A DNA stretch of 64,000 bases, taken from contig CAKQXZ010000001.1 of NCBI GenBank assembly GCA_934292955.1, forward strand, positions 1 through 64,000, written 5' to 3'. Source of the DNA: an uncultured Clostridia bacterium (GTDB taxonomy: Bacteria > Bacillota_A > Clostridia > Christensenellales > Borkfalkiaceae). The translations under genes and the position numbers were made by a program. Below the pieces are notes generated by a model, which was not told where the DNA came from, did not search any database, and was given only the letters and a program-made list of their open reading frames with translations. Shown piece after piece: positions 7,605-16,721 of the stretch. Numbering within the stretch: the stretch's first letter is position 1; each line of letters starts with the position of its first letter.

Positions 7605-8306
7605 CTATTGTATAAACATATAGTCGGTAATGCCGAGCAGAACGGCATAAGCAAGTTTTTCACGGTACATGTCGTCGCAAAGCATTTTTTCGTCTTCGGC
7701 ATTGGATAAAAATCCGCACTCCACAATAACCGCGGGACAAGGCGAATTGTTAAGAATGAAAAAATCTTCGGTCATCGGCACGCAATCGCGCGGTTTTTCG
7801 GGCATGTCGTTGATTCGAGTGCAAACGGCTTTGGCAAAAACAAGCCCTTTTTCGTAGCCCGGCTTATAATACACAAGCGAACCGCGGCGACTATGCGAAC
7901 TGCAAGTGTTCTGATGAATTGAAACCACAAGCGCGGGGGCGGCGGCGTTGATTATTTCGGCGCGGCGTTTCATATCGCGCTTTTTGAACCCCGGCGCGGG
8001 TAATCCGTATAAACCGCCTGCGGTCGTGCGGGTCATAACGACGGTTATTCCCGCGCGCTCGCACAGAGTTTTAAGTTTGTTGGCAATTGCAAGGTTGATA
8101 TCGCTTTCGATAACGCCGGTAACAACGCCTTCGGCTCCGCCGTCGATGCCGCCGTGACCTGCATCGATAACTACGGTAAATCCCTTTTGCCCGCTTGCGC
8201 CGACTTCGAGTTTCTCGCTGTCGTTATAAAAAACGGCGGCAAGCAGAACGACGTAAACCAGAATAAATAAAACGGAAATTATACTTACGGTTTTGCGCTC
8301 TTTCAT
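7605..8306 (-). CDS. cwlD: N-acetylmuramoyl-L-alanine amidase, CwlD-like
   Basis: Zinc amidase (Amidase_3 family) that cleaves the bond between muramic acid and the peptide stem. A single N-terminal membrane segment (about residues 8-26) is followed by the catalytic domain. The zinc and catalytic residues are all visible: H51 in DAGHGG, E67 in IESDIN, H131 in SIHQN and E196 in VIVECGFLSN. The size of 233 residues and the domain layout match CwlD, which makes muramic-delta-lactam in spore cortex. The name is tentative, because other short Amidase_3 proteins look alike. The gene is monocistronic, with 85 bases to mrnC. Confidence 0.85.
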   Translation of the reverse strand: MKERKTVSIISVLFILVYVVLLAAVFYNDSEKLEVGASGQKGFTVVIDAGHGGIDGGAEGVVTGVIESDINLAIANKLKTLCERAGITVVMTRTTAGGLYGLPAPGFKKRDMKRRAEIINAAAPALVVSIHQNTCSSHSRRGSLVYYKPGYEKGLVFAKAVCTRINDMPEKPRDCVPMTEDFFILNNSPCPAVIVECGFLSNAEDEKMLCDDMYREKLAYAVLLGITDYMFIQ

Positions 8307-8404
8307 TATATATTAACGCTCCGCTAATAAGTATATTGCCCGCGGGTTTATTACATTCCGCTTATACGACGTTTTAAGACCGAAAACGCGTTAAAAAATC
8401 AGAC

Positions 8405-8830
8405 TTATATCCGCCCGAACTTTTTCATGACTTCGAAACGGATTTTTTCGGTCTGCTCGCTGAGCGCAGTGAGCATATCGTAATCGTCTTTAAGGCGGTT
8501 ATACTCTTTTTCGAACGCAATGTTGAAATCTTCGCCCTGTTTATAAACGAACTCCACATAGCCCTGATGCGCCCAGTGATTACGAATGTTGCGGATACTG
8601 TCGAGCAGTTCGTAGTCGTTCACCGAAAAATACGGGTTTACGTTGCATATATCGAGTTCTTCGAGTTCGGCAAGCGTTTTGCCCAGCGTGTAGGTCGCGA
8701 TATAGTCGTAATTGCGCTTGAAATCGCCCCGTCGCATAGCCGAATATATTACTTTTACGTCGTGCTCGATGCATTGGCATTCCATCATCGTCTGCCCGAC
8801 AAGCAAATGAAATTTATCTAATTCAGTCAT
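8405..8830 (-). CDS. Small HEPN-like protein of unknown function
   Basis: 141-residue, mostly helical, acidic and aromatic-rich protein without signal peptide or membrane segment. Residues 80-90 read RNIRNHWAHQG, matching the R-x4-6-H motif (R83 and H88) of HEPN-fold proteins, many of which are RNases in toxin-antitoxin or defence systems. The rest is not recognised. There is no adjacent nucleotidyltransferase or antitoxin gene, which argues against a classic HEPN-MNT pair. The upstream region contains three DnaA boxes. HEPN assignment rests on this motif and helical character only. Confidence 0.6.
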   Translation of the reverse strand: MTELDKFHLLVGQTMMECQCIEHDVKVIYSAMRRGDFKRNYDYIATYTLGKTLAELEELDICNVNPYFSVNDYELLDSIRNIRNHWAHQGYVEFVYKQGEDFNIAFEKEYNRLKDDYDMLTALSEQTEKIRFEVMKKFGRI

Positions 8831-9125
8831 ATTATTTTTCTCTTTTTATCCGCCCGCGCTGTATAGTTATCCACAAAGTTATCCACATTTTTGGTTTTTT
8901 CACCGATTTTTTGTTGATAACTCGGCATTTTCGATTTTTTTGCACCATATTCGACATATGTCGAGTATTTTTATTCGCATAATCGCCAAAGCGCCTTAAA
9001 TACGAAAAACGCCTTAGAAAGACACTCCCGCTAAACCGAAAACACAAGTTGAAATACCGCCGTCGGTCGGATGCAAAAACTGTTACAGCCGCTGTTTCGG
9101 TATTTTGCGGAAACGCCCATATCGT
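8831..9125. other. Upstream region of the HEPN-like gene: no supported gene
   Basis: Just under 300 bases without a convincing gene. It holds three DnaA-box-like 9-mers (8867-8920) and the 14-base palindrome TCGACATATGTCGA (8951-8964). A 71-residue reading (8832-9047) has no family features and no clear ribosome-binding site, and I do not call it. Confidence 0.5.
8867..8920. promoter_or_regulatory. Cluster of three DnaA boxes
   Basis: Two perfect TTATCCACA boxes lie in direct orientation at 8867-8875 and 8879-8887, and one TTATCAACA box lies in the opposite orientation at 8912-8920. They are 36-90 bases upstream of the HEPN-like gene start. A DnaA-bound regulatory or titration site is the natural reading. 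An AT-rich unwinding region and dnaA/dnaN genes are absent, so I do not call it oriC. Confidence 0.65.
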
Positions 9126-9157
9126 AAAAGAGCGTCCGCAAAAAGATGCGGACGCTC
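9126..9157 (-). terminator. Terminator of the 942-residue membrane protein gene
   Basis: A perfect 10-base-pair stem GAGCGTCCGC/GCGGACGCTC with an 8-base loop is followed on the minus strand by TTTTAC. It lies 17 bases beyond the stop codon. Confidence 0.9.
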
Positions 9158-9173
9158 GATTTTCTTGTGGTTA

Positions 9174-12002
9174 TCAGAATCTGATAGTGTAAGCAAAACC
9201 GTCGGTATCCGACAACACGATATCTTCGAGATCGTTGGTGTTTTCGGGATATTTGGTAAAGCCGTAAGCAAGCATTGCTTTTTCGATTATGTCGTAAGCC
9301 TTTTCGAGATCGCCGTTATCGCAGATCACGATATGAACGGGCGTATCTGCAAATCTCGGCTGACGTTCGCCCTTTTCAAGGTCTTTAACCGTCTTTACGA
9401 TCGGCATATACAGGTCGACGTTCTTAGCGGTGTAATAAATTCTCGCGAAAGTAAATCTGTCGCCCGGCTTGAATGTGCCGTTGTCGTTTTCGAGAACGTA
9501 GGACTTGAGCGAAATACGAAGCAGTTCGAAATAGTCCGCCATATTCGCCGCAACGCGTTCGTTTTTGATATAGTAAGCAAATCCTGCCGCTCTTTCTTCC
9601 GCGGTCGATACGCAGGTTTCGGGCAGTTCGTCTTTGAGCTGCAAGCCCTTTTCGACCATAGTTGCTTTAATAAGCGCGAGCGCCGAAATGTAAGAGCATT
9701 CGTCGGAAACGACAAGTTTGGTGGGCAGCGACGCGAACTTCTTATCTTTATGAGTAAGTACGTTAGCGGCGGGAACAAGTTCTTTAGCCTTTGTGGGTTT
9801 AATCGCAAGATAGAGAACAAGGTAATTATCTTCACCGAACAGGTTTGCTATAAGTTCTTTTTCGATGAGACCGAGAGTGGGTTTGAAACTGCGTTTTTCA
9901 TACGACATCATAAGCGTACGCATATTGTCGTAATAAGCGGTGAGCGTTTCGGCAGATACGGGAGCCGCCCACTTAGCATACAGTTTGAAGCCTTTTCTGC
10001 GGCGGAGTTTGGTTTCGATAAATCTCGTGGTGCAATCGGGATCAATGTACCAGCCTGCGAACACAAGCCCCGTCTTTTCGGGTGCGTCGGGAAGAACGAT
10101 CGCTTCGCCTTTTGCAACGCGGAGAGTACGAACGGGCGTACCGCCGTTAACGACGAACTTGATAGCGAATCTGTGGTTCTTGACAATCGCTTTAATTACA
10201 AGTATGAGAACGATAAGCAATACGATTGCGCCGATCCAGAACCAGGGGTTTGTAAACAATGTTTCAAGCCCCGTGCCTGCAACGCAGAAATCATTGAAAT
10301 TTCTTGTGTAAAACACCAGTGTTCCTCCGTCTAATTCCGTCTGCAACGAGTCTGTGGAATAGGTCTTTTCTATTTTTCCGTCTGTTTTAGCGTAGTTGTA
10401 GCACAGCGCGCCTTCGCCCGTTTTAAGGAAGGTGTACGCCATTTCTACGTTAGAGAGTTTGTTTGATTCGTATCCGCGGGGCTTGCAGTATTTTTCGAAG
10501 TAATCGGCAAGATTGATTTCTACGCGGTAGTAAACGTCGCCGACGATTTCTTCGCCCGTTACGGGATCGTATGCCTTGCTGCCGTCTGCGTTGCGCTTGT
10601 TAGCCGTAAGCGGAGCTTCGTCTACCAATTTATATCCGTTGTAAACCGACAGATTAAAGAAGTATGCAACGGAAAGATTTTTGTTAGACTCTCTTAAAAG
10701 AGTGTTTGCGTTGCGCTTGTTGGAACCGTTAGCGTTTTCGTAAACGCTAAGTTTTCCGCCTTCTTCGGGAAGGGCGAATACTTTTGCTTCGACCAACTGC
10801 CCGTTTTCTTTTTCCATAAAGTACGCGGTGATCGTTACGACGTTATATTCGTCGGTAAGCGAAGAAACGTACTGAGTTATAATCGGTTCGGGCGACTTAG
10901 CGATAAAAGCCTTTAAGACAGCACGATCGGCGGAATATTTAAGTTTTATTTCGTCGGAAGCGCCGTCGTAGAAACTCAAAGCCTGATTTACTCTGCTCCA
11001 GTCGTTTGCTTTAAGAGCAGAAAGCATTGCGTCGCTCTTTTCGGCGGCGGCGGCTTTTTCTTCTTCGTTTTCGGATTCTTCGGCGATTATTCTCTGGTTC
11101 TGATAATCGTTATATTCAGCGTAAACCGCTTCGAAAACGTTACGCGGAACAAGACCGAGTTCTTTCTTCGCCGCATTTTCTATATTCTTAAGTTCGGCGC
11201 GTTTTTCGACTACGGTTTCGGCGTCGTAAACAACGCTGGTCTGCAACACGTTTGACGGAACATATTCGATGCCTTCTTCGCCGTCCGTTTTAATAACGTA
11301 ATTTGCAAGCACGTTGTTGAGTTTTTCAAGTTGTTCGGATGAATAAGAACCGAAAACCTGATCGCCCTTTACGTCTCCGCTCGTCGTTTTAAGAGTAAGA
11401 CTTTCGTACTCTTCGCCGATGTTCTTCGCCGTCTGATTACGCAAATCTTCGAATTTCGTTTTGTCGGTTTCGACAATGCGCTTAATCGAGCTCTTTACGG
11501 CTTCATACTTTTTTCCGTATTCTTTCAACTGATCGGCGCCGAAAACGGACGGATTGCAGTTACCCTTTATGTAGAAATCTTTCAGGAAATCCTGAACGAC
11601 TTTTTTGGCTGCGGGTACGCTTTCGCGTTCGACTATTCCGTTGAAAACGGCAGCGTCGTTATCTAATGCCGCGGCATTATCGAGCATCTCGTTGCGGCAT
11701 TCCGCAAGAGTGACGATTCTTGTCATAAGCAGGTAATATTCCTGCCCGATTTCGTCATCTGCGGCGGCTGCCGATTTTGCGTCGGTATAAAGATCGGCAT
11801 AAGCGGTCTTTTCTTCGCCTTCGCAGAACAAATCGGATTTTACGACGTCGGCGTTACTTTGTTCGTACAGAGCGTTGATCTGATCGATCGTACTTGCACT
11901 TTCGCCTTCGGCGTAAACCATAAAAGCCGACGCCGTCGCGATAAAGCACGTCAACGCCAAAATTATGCCGATAAATAAATTGTGTTTTCTGTTTTTGACC
12001 AT
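9174..12002 (-). CDS. Large membrane protein with an InlB-type repeat, unknown function
   Basis: 942 residues from the ATG at 12002, chosen because AAGGAG lies ten bases upstream; an upstream ATG at 12053 lacks a site. An N-terminal signal or anchor segment (IIALALT-like, about 8-28) is followed by about 550 residues of helical, Glu/Ala/Asn-rich sequence. A strong membrane segment follows (WFWIGAIVLLIVLILVIKAIV, about 584-604), then a Listeria-Bacteroides (InlB B-type) repeat at about 612-677 with the hallmark GLVFAGWYIDP and a terminal LYAKW. A C-terminal domain of about 260 residues is not recognised. The positive-inside rule puts everything after residue 605 in the cytoplasm, which is odd for an InlB-type module. 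It has its own promoter and terminator, so it is probably transcribed alone. Confidence 0.85.
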   Translation of the reverse strand: MVKNRKHNLFIGIILALTCFIATASAFMVYAEGESASTIDQINALYEQSNADVVKSDLFCEGEEKTAYADLYTDAKSAAAADDEIGQEYYLLMTRIVTLAECRNEMLDNAAALDNDAAVFNGIVERESVPAAKKVVQDFLKDFYIKGNCNPSVFGADQLKEYGKKYEAVKSSIKRIVETDKTKFEDLRNQTAKNIGEEYESLTLKTTSGDVKGDQVFGSYSSEQLEKLNNVLANYVIKTDGEEGIEYVPSNVLQTSVVYDAETVVEKRAELKNIENAAKKELGLVPRNVFEAVYAEYNDYQNQRIIAEESENEEEKAAAAEKSDAMLSALKANDWSRVNQALSFYDGASDEIKLKYSADRAVLKAFIAKSPEPIITQYVSSLTDEYNVVTITAYFMEKENGQLVEAKVFALPEEGGKLSVYENANGSNKRNANTLLRESNKNLSVAYFFNLSVYNGYKLVDEAPLTANKRNADGSKAYDPVTGEEIVGDVYYRVEINLADYFEKYCKPRGYESNKLSNVEMAYTFLKTGEGALCYNYAKTDGKIEKTYSTDSLQTELDGGTLVFYTRNFNDFCVAGTGLETLFTNPWFWIGAIVLLIVLILVIKAIVKNHRFAIKFVVNGGTPVRTLRVAKGEAIVLPDAPEKTGLVFAGWYIDPDCTTRFIETKLRRRKGFKLYAKWAAPVSAETLTAYYDNMRTLMMSYEKRSFKPTLGLIEKELIANLFGEDNYLVLYLAIKPTKAKELVPAANVLTHKDKKFASLPTKLVVSDECSYISALALIKATMVEKGLQLKDELPETCVSTAEERAAGFAYYIKNERVAANMADYFELLRISLKSYVLENDNGTFKPGDRFTFARIYYTAKNVDLYMPIVKTVKDLEKGERQPRFADTPVHIVICDNGDLEKAYDIIEKAMLAYGFTKYPENTNDLEDIVLSDTDGFAYTIRF

Positions 12003-12102
12003 ACCCGACATTCTCCTTGAGTCAAATATGAACGATTCCGACCCGACGCGCATGCGTCGGCACGCACGTCATGCATGCGTACTTATACTTTCGGTTACTA
12101 AT

Positions 12103-12131
12103 ATATTATCATATAAAAAACGATTTTACAA
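12103..12131 (-). promoter_or_regulatory. Promoter of the 942-residue membrane protein gene
   Basis: The -35 TTGTAA (12126-12131) and -10 TAATAT (12103-12108) are spaced by 17 bases, giving a leader of about 95 bases. The leader contains near-palindromic GC-rich stretches around GCGCATGCGTC and GCATGCGT (about 12048-12080) that could form a stem or operator. The rest of 12132-12294 shows only AT-rich sequence with no assignable feature. Confidence 0.6.
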
Positions 12132-12294
12132 TAATTTATCGATATTATTTCGTTTTTTTTGACGATTTCCCGAAAACTATCACAATTCGTTTACGCTTGT
12201 TTATGGCAAAACCGCCGCAACTTTTTGCCGCTTTGACTAAAAAACGACTTTAATAATGGTTTTATGGACTAAAAAGTCGTATTTTTATGATACG

Positions 12295-12356
12295 GTAAAA
12301 AATAAAAACCCGCCTATAGGTCGATTATCGCATATTTCGACTATATTTGACGGGTT
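12295..12356 (-). terminator. Terminator of the V-ATPase operon
   Basis: The 8-base-pair stem AACCCGTC/GGCGGGTT is followed on the minus strand by TTTTATTTTTT. It lies about 33 bases beyond the ntpD stop. The loop contains an intercistronic repeat copy at 12311-12331. Confidence 0.85.
12311..12331 (+). repeat. Intercistronic repeat copy inside the V-ATPase terminator
   Basis: The plus strand reads GCCTATAGGTCGATTATC, one mismatch from the core, in the opposite orientation to most copies. It forms part of the stem and loop of the operon terminator. Confidence 0.7.
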
Positions 12357-12388
12357 AAAAATCTGATTTTTAAGTTGTTTTTTGGCTA

Positions 12389-13030
12389 TCAGCCGCCGTC
12401 GCTTCTTTCGGCTATCATAGATTTTACTTTCATAAGACGCGTGATGGAAGCCCTTTCGTTTTCGTCGAGTTTGGAAGAAATGTAATGAATGGTTTCTTCG
12501 AGCTGGGGAATCATAACGTATTCGAGAGCGTTTACGCGACGTTTGTTCTTTTCGATTTCGTCGGCGAGCATTGCCGTTTTCTTTTCGATTTCGGCAAGGC
12601 TGACGAGTTTTTCTATAACTTCGGAAATACGGCGGACTGAATAGTCGGCTTCGCTGGTTACGGCGGAAAACGCGTAAGGATAGACATCGTCCGTCCTGCG
12701 CCCGTTAACCTTGATTTCGGGTACTTCGACGTTCATAACCGAAGCTATGCCGCAATCTATTTCGAGCGATGCGACCGGCATCATAAAAGCGTTTTCTATC
12801 GCCGCGGAACTCATCTGTCCTTTGGCAAAAGCAAACTCTTTCAGGACCGCGCCCAACTCTTTGCCCACTTCGTCGCGCAGTCTTTTGTTTTCGCGAAGAA
12901 GAACGGTAAAACGGCGGATCATTTCGTCGGACTTATCCTTTAACAGTTTATACCCGCGGGTTGCCGTTTTAAGGCGCGCTTTAAGTTTTTTCAATTCCAT
13001 TCTTGTGGGATTGACATTCAGTCTTGACAT
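12389..13030 (-). CDS. ntpD: V-type ATP synthase subunit D
   Basis: Central-stalk subunit of the V1 sector, linking the A3B3 head to the membrane ring. It is 213 residues with the typical N-terminal NPTRMELKKLKARLKTATRG helix and a long C-terminal helix that make a coiled-coil shaft, with a small central globular part (about 90-125). It is the last gene of the operon, 85 bases after ntpB, followed by the terminator. Confidence 0.95.
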   Translation of the reverse strand: MSRLNVNPTRMELKKLKARLKTATRGYKLLKDKSDEMIRRFTVLLRENKRLRDEVGKELGAVLKEFAFAKGQMSSAAIENAFMMPVASLEIDCGIASVMNVEVPEIKVNGRRTDDVYPYAFSAVTSEADYSVRRISEVIEKLVSLAEIEKKTAMLADEIEKNKRRVNALEYVMIPQLEETIHYISSKLDENERASITRLMKVKSMIAERSDGG

Positions 13031-13115
13031 CCGTTATTTATCCTTATTATATAATAGTCTGTTGAAAAAACGTTTGGTGTTGCCGCTTATATAAAAGTAG
13101 CGGCGATATGTACGG

Positions 13116-14492
13116 TTATACGGTTTCGGAATAGTATTTATCGAGATATTTTTCCTTTATACGCTTCAACTCACTTCTCGGAAGCATGCGGAGCAGTTCC
13201 CAGCCGATATCGAGAGTTTCTTCGATAGAGCGGTTTTCGGAAAAGCCCTGAGAAACATACTTCTTTTCGAAACTTTCGGCAAACTTTGCGTAAAGTTTAT
13301 CGGTCGAAGTCAAAGCGGAATCGCCCAGAATAGCGGCGAGTTCTTTACATTCTTTACCCCTTGCGTACGCCGCGAACAACTGGTTCATGGTGTCGGCATG
13401 GTCTTCACGGGTTTTGCCCTGCCCGATACCTTTATCTTTAAGACGGGAAAGGGACGGAAGAACGTCGATAGGGGGAACTATGCCCTTTTTATACAGTTCG
13501 CGCGAAAGAATGATCTGGCCTTCGGTGATGTAGCCGGTAAGGTCGGGGATGGGGTGCGTTTTATCGTCTTCGGGCATGGTAAGAATAGGAATCTGCGTGA
13601 TGGAACCCGCTCTGCCCTTGATTCTGCCCGCTCTTTCGTAAAGCGAAGCAAGGTCGGTATATAAGTAACCGGGGTAACCGCGCCTGCCGGGGACTTCTTT
13701 ACGCGCAGCAGATACTTCGCGCAGCGCTTCGGCATAGTTGGTTATGTCGGTCATAATGACGAGAACGTGCATTCCCAGTTCGAACGCCAGATATTCGGCG
13801 CATGTAAGAGCCATTCTCGGGGTGGATATACGTTCGATTGCGGGGTCGCTCGCAAGGTTAGTAAAAAGTACCGTTCTTTCGATTGCACCCGTTTTTCTGA
13901 AGTCGTCTATGAAATATTCGGCTTCTTCGAAGGTGATACCGATTGCGGCGAACACGACCGCGAAGTTACTTTCACCCGAGCGAACTTTTGCCTGTCTTGC
14001 AATCTGCGCGGCAAGTTCTGCGTGCGGCAGACCGCTCATAGAGAACACGGGAAGTTTCTGACCGCGGACAAGCGTGTTAAGCCCGTCGATCGCGGAAATA
14101 CCCGTCTGAATAAATTCGTTGGGATAGTCGCGTGCGGCGGGGTTTATAGGTTCGCCGTTGATATCGAGCTTTTTATCGGCGATAACGGGTGCGCCGCCGT
14201 CGCGCGGGTTGCCCATTCCGTCGAATACCCTGCCGAGCATATCGGCAGAAACGGAAAGTTCTATTCCGTGGCCTAAAAATCTCGCTTTGGAATCGGAGAT
14301 TTTAAGACCTTGCGCGCCTTCGAACAACTGCACCACCGCTTTGTCGTCCTTGACTTCGAGAACTTTACCGCGGCGGATTTCTCCGTTTGCCTGAGTTATT
14401 TCCACAAGTTCGTTATAACCTACGCCTTCGACTCCGTCGACAAGCATCAAAGGTCCTACGACTTCTTTTATGGTTTTATATTCCTTATACAT
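13116..14492 (-). CDS. ntpB: V-type ATP synthase subunit B
   Basis: Non-catalytic head subunit, 458 residues. It has the N-terminal beta-barrel ([19 protein letters not shown]), a central nucleotide-binding-like domain in which the P-loop is replaced by [15 protein letters not shown] as expected for B subunits, and the conserved motifs [20 protein letters not shown] and [19 protein letters not shown]. Its ATG overlaps the ntpA stop by eight bases with GGAG six bases upstream, so translation is coupled, fitting the equal A:B stoichiometry. Confidence 0.97.
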   Translation of the reverse strand: MYKEYKTIKEVVGPLMLVDGVEGVGYNELVEITQANGEIRRGKVLEVKDDKAVVQLFEGAQGLKISDSKARFLGHGIELSVSADMLGRVFDGMGNPRDGGAPVIADKKLDINGEPINPAARDYPNEFIQTGISAIDGLNTLVRGQKLPVFSMSGLPHAELAAQIARQAKVRSGESNFAVVFAAIGITFEEAEYFIDDFRKTGAIERTVLFTNLASDPAIERISTPRMALTCAEYLAFELGMHVLVIMTDITNYAEALREVSAARKEVPGRRGYPGYLYTDLASLYERAGRIKGRAGSITQIPILTMPEDDKTHPIPDLTGYITEGQIILSRELYKKGIVPPIDVLPSLSRLKDKGIGQGKTREDHADTMNQLFAAYARGKECKELAAILGDSALTSTDKLYAKFAESFEKKYVSQGFSENRSIEETLDIGWELLRMLPRSELKRIKEKYLDKYYSETV

Positions 14493-16251
14493 TGCTATCT
14501 CCGGTTTCCGCTATTTTCTTGAGTTCGGCAGTCATTTCGCGAAGCAGCGAGTCGAGCGAATCGATTTCGCTTTCGGGAACGTACTTGGCTCTGCCTATCT
14601 TCTCTTTCGCGCTTATCGACAGAACGTCGTCAAGTTCGGCGTAGTTTTCGATAGCGACGTTGCCCAGTTTGTAAAACTCATAAATGAGTTTGAGCATTTT
14701 GTGCTGTTTGAGAAGCGAAGTATATGTGTCGGTTTCGTGGAAGGCGTTCTGATGCAGATAGTCTTCTCTGATCATTTTTGCCGTTTCCATGGTCATTCTG
14801 TCTTTATAAGAAAGGGCGTCCATACCGACAAGCCTTACTATTTCGTCGAGTTCGGCTTCTTCCTGCAGAATACGCATCACGAACGAGTGCAGTTCCACAT
14901 AGTCGGAAGCGACGTTCTGTTTGAACCATTCTCCAAGTTTATCTGCATACAGTGAATAACTGACGAGCCAGTCGATCGCGGGGAAATGACGTTTGTATGC
15001 AAGCGACGCGGACAAACCCCAGAATACCTTGACTATTCTGAGCGTAGCCTGCGAAACGGGTTCGGACAGATCGCCGCCCGGGGGCGATACTGCTCCGATT
15101 GCGGTAATGGAACCCGTAAGATTTTCGCGGCCCAATACTTTTACTATACCCGCTCTTTCGTAGAATTCGGCAAGACGGGAAGCAAGATATGCGGGGTAAC
15201 CTTCGTCGCCGGGCATTTCTTCGAGACGTCCGCTCATTTCGCGGAGCGCTTCTGCCCAACGTGAAGTCGAGTCTGCCATGATAGCGACGTCGTAGCCCAT
15301 ATCTCTGAAATATTCGGCGATGGTGATGCCCGTGTAAATGGAGGCTTCACGCGCGGCAACCGGCATATCGGACGTGTTCGCGATAAGCACGGTACGTTTC
15401 ATAAGAGGTTCGCCCGTGGTAGGATCTTTAAGTTCGGGGAATTCGTTAAGAACGTCGGTCATTTCGTTTCCGCGTTCGCCGCAGCCGACGTATACAATGA
15501 TTTTAGCGTCAGCCCACTTTGCAAGTTGGTGCTGAACGACGGTTTTTCCGCTTCCGAAAGGTCCGGGAACTGCGGCGCAACCGCCGCGCGCTATCGGGAA
15601 AAGCGTGTCTATAACGCGCTGCCCCGTTACCATAGGCATAGAAGGCGGCATTTTTTCGGCGTAAGGTCTGGCTTTTCTGACAGGCCATTTGCGCAGCATG
15701 GAAATATTCTTCTTTTCGCCGTTATCGTCGATAACCGCCACCGTTTCGGTGATGTTGAATTCGCCGTTTTCGATTTTTACGACTTTGCCTTTAATGCCGA
15801 ACGGAACGATTATTTTATGACGTACGACCTTGGTTTCGTCAACGTAACCGAGTTCGTCTCCCGCAACGACATTGTCGCCCACCTTGGCGGTAGGAACAAA
15901 CTTCCACTTCTTTTCGTGGTCGAGATTATTAACCGAAATTCCGCGGGTGATACGGTCGCCGTAACGTTTGACTATTTCGGAAAGGGGACGCTGAATTCCG
16001 TCGAAAATACCTTCGATAAGACCGGGGGCAAGTTCGACCGAAAGCGGTTCGCCCGTAGAATAAACCGAATCGCCTACGCGAAGCCCTGCGGTTTCTTCGT
16101 AAACCTGAACGGACGCTTTGTCACCGCGCAGTTCGATTATTTCGCCGATAAGTTTTTGTTCGCCTACCCTGACGACGTCATAAACTTTGCAATCGCCCAT
16201 GTTTTCGGCAACGATGAGCGGTCCTGCCACTTTTATAATTCTGCCTTGCAT
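14485..16251 (-). CDS. ntpA: V-type ATP synthase catalytic subunit A
   Basis: Catalytic ATPase subunit, 588 residues. The P-loop GPFGSGKT is at about 229-236, preceded by the A-type bulge domain (about 110-190). Also visible are the catalytic GERGNEM segment and [26 protein letters not shown] written here in part: [13 protein letters not shown]. The start at 16251 has GGAG with a six-base spacer; the frame extends upstream to 16314 but that extension has no family similarity. Confidence 0.97.
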   Translation of the reverse strand: MQGRIIKVAGPLIVAENMGDCKVYDVVRVGEQKLIGEIIELRGDKASVQVYEETAGLRVGDSVYSTGEPLSVELAPGLIEGIFDGIQRPLSEIVKRYGDRITRGISVNNLDHEKKWKFVPTAKVGDNVVAGDELGYVDETKVVRHKIIVPFGIKGKVVKIENGEFNITETVAVIDDNGEKKNISMLRKWPVRKARPYAEKMPPSMPMVTGQRVIDTLFPIARGGCAAVPGPFGSGKTVVQHQLAKWADAKIIVYVGCGERGNEMTDVLNEFPELKDPTTGEPLMKRTVLIANTSDMPVAAREASIYTGITIAEYFRDMGYDVAIMADSTSRWAEALREMSGRLEEMPGDEGYPAYLASRLAEFYERAGIVKVLGRENLTGSITAIGAVSPPGGDLSEPVSQATLRIVKVFWGLSASLAYKRHFPAIDWLVSYSLYADKLGEWFKQNVASDYVELHSFVMRILQEEAELDEIVRLVGMDALSYKDRMTMETAKMIREDYLHQNAFHETDTYTSLLKQHKMLKLIYEFYKLGNVAIENYAELDDVLSISAKEKIGRAKYVPESEIDSLDSLLREMTAELKKIAETGDSNV

Positions 16252-16314
16252 TTCTACTCCTGTGTTTATACCGCAGAAAACGTTTCTGCGATTTAATACG
16301 CCGTTACGGCGCAA

Positions 16315-16629
16315 TTATGAGTTGAACAATATATCTACGCCGAGAGCCTTTTCCATTCTCTCTTTAAGTTTTGCCTGAGCGTAGCCGTCACCTTCGTCGG
16401 AAGGCAGCGGGATTATTACGGGATAAGGTTCGGCGTTGAATTTCTTCAACAGATCGTCCATGCTCTCCGCAAGACTTTCCGTAATGAAAATTACGCCGTA
16501 TTCCTTAGCGAGTTTTCTGAGCAGTTCTTTCGCTTCGTCGCGGTCGGACGCGTAATATGCGTCAATTCCGCCCGCTTTGAACGCGAGAACGCTGTCGCCT
16601 TCGCCCAGTATTGCCATTTTTTTATTCAT
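16315..16629 (-). CDS. ntpF: V-type ATP synthase subunit F
   Basis: Small central-stalk subunit of 104 residues with a Rossmann-like alternating alpha/beta pattern: KMAILGEGDSVLAFKAGGID at the start, YGVIFITESLAESM in the middle and PYPVIIPLPSDEG near the end, all typical of F (NtpG in Enterococcus naming). It binds subunit D. The gap to ntpA is 63 bases and to ntpC 92 bases; the latter has short GC-rich inverted repeats (CCCGCA/TGCGGG). Confidence 0.93.
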   Translation of the reverse strand: MNKKMAILGEGDSVLAFKAGGIDAYYASDRDEAKELLRKLAKEYGVIFITESLAESMDDLLKKFNAEPYPVIIPLPSDEGDGYAQAKLKERMEKALGVDILFNS

Positions 16630-16721
16630 TGTAAACTCCGTATTTCACCCCGAAAGTGTCGGGTTAAACGCTTTTGCCGCCAAACGCACCCGCAAACCGT
16701 AAAGCCGCCGGGTTATGCGGG

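Noticed and set aside
8867..8964. Possible replication origin
   Set aside because: Only three DnaA boxes, no dnaA/dnaN nearby and no obvious AT-rich unwinding element; better called a DnaA-binding regulatory site.
8951..8964. LexA (SOS) box
   Set aside because: The palindrome TCGACATATGTCGA lacks the GAAC/GTTC half-sites of Firmicutes LexA boxes.
8832..9047. 71-codon minus-strand ORF in the DnaA-box region
   Set aside because: Arg/Lys-rich sequence without family match, overlaps the regulatory sites and lacks a clear ribosome-binding site.
9105..10334. Long plus-strand ORF (409 codons) opposite the 942-residue membrane protein gene
   Set aside because: It mirrors the codon pattern of the minus-strand gene, has low-complexity Phe/Arg-rich sequence, and no ribosome-binding site or family features.
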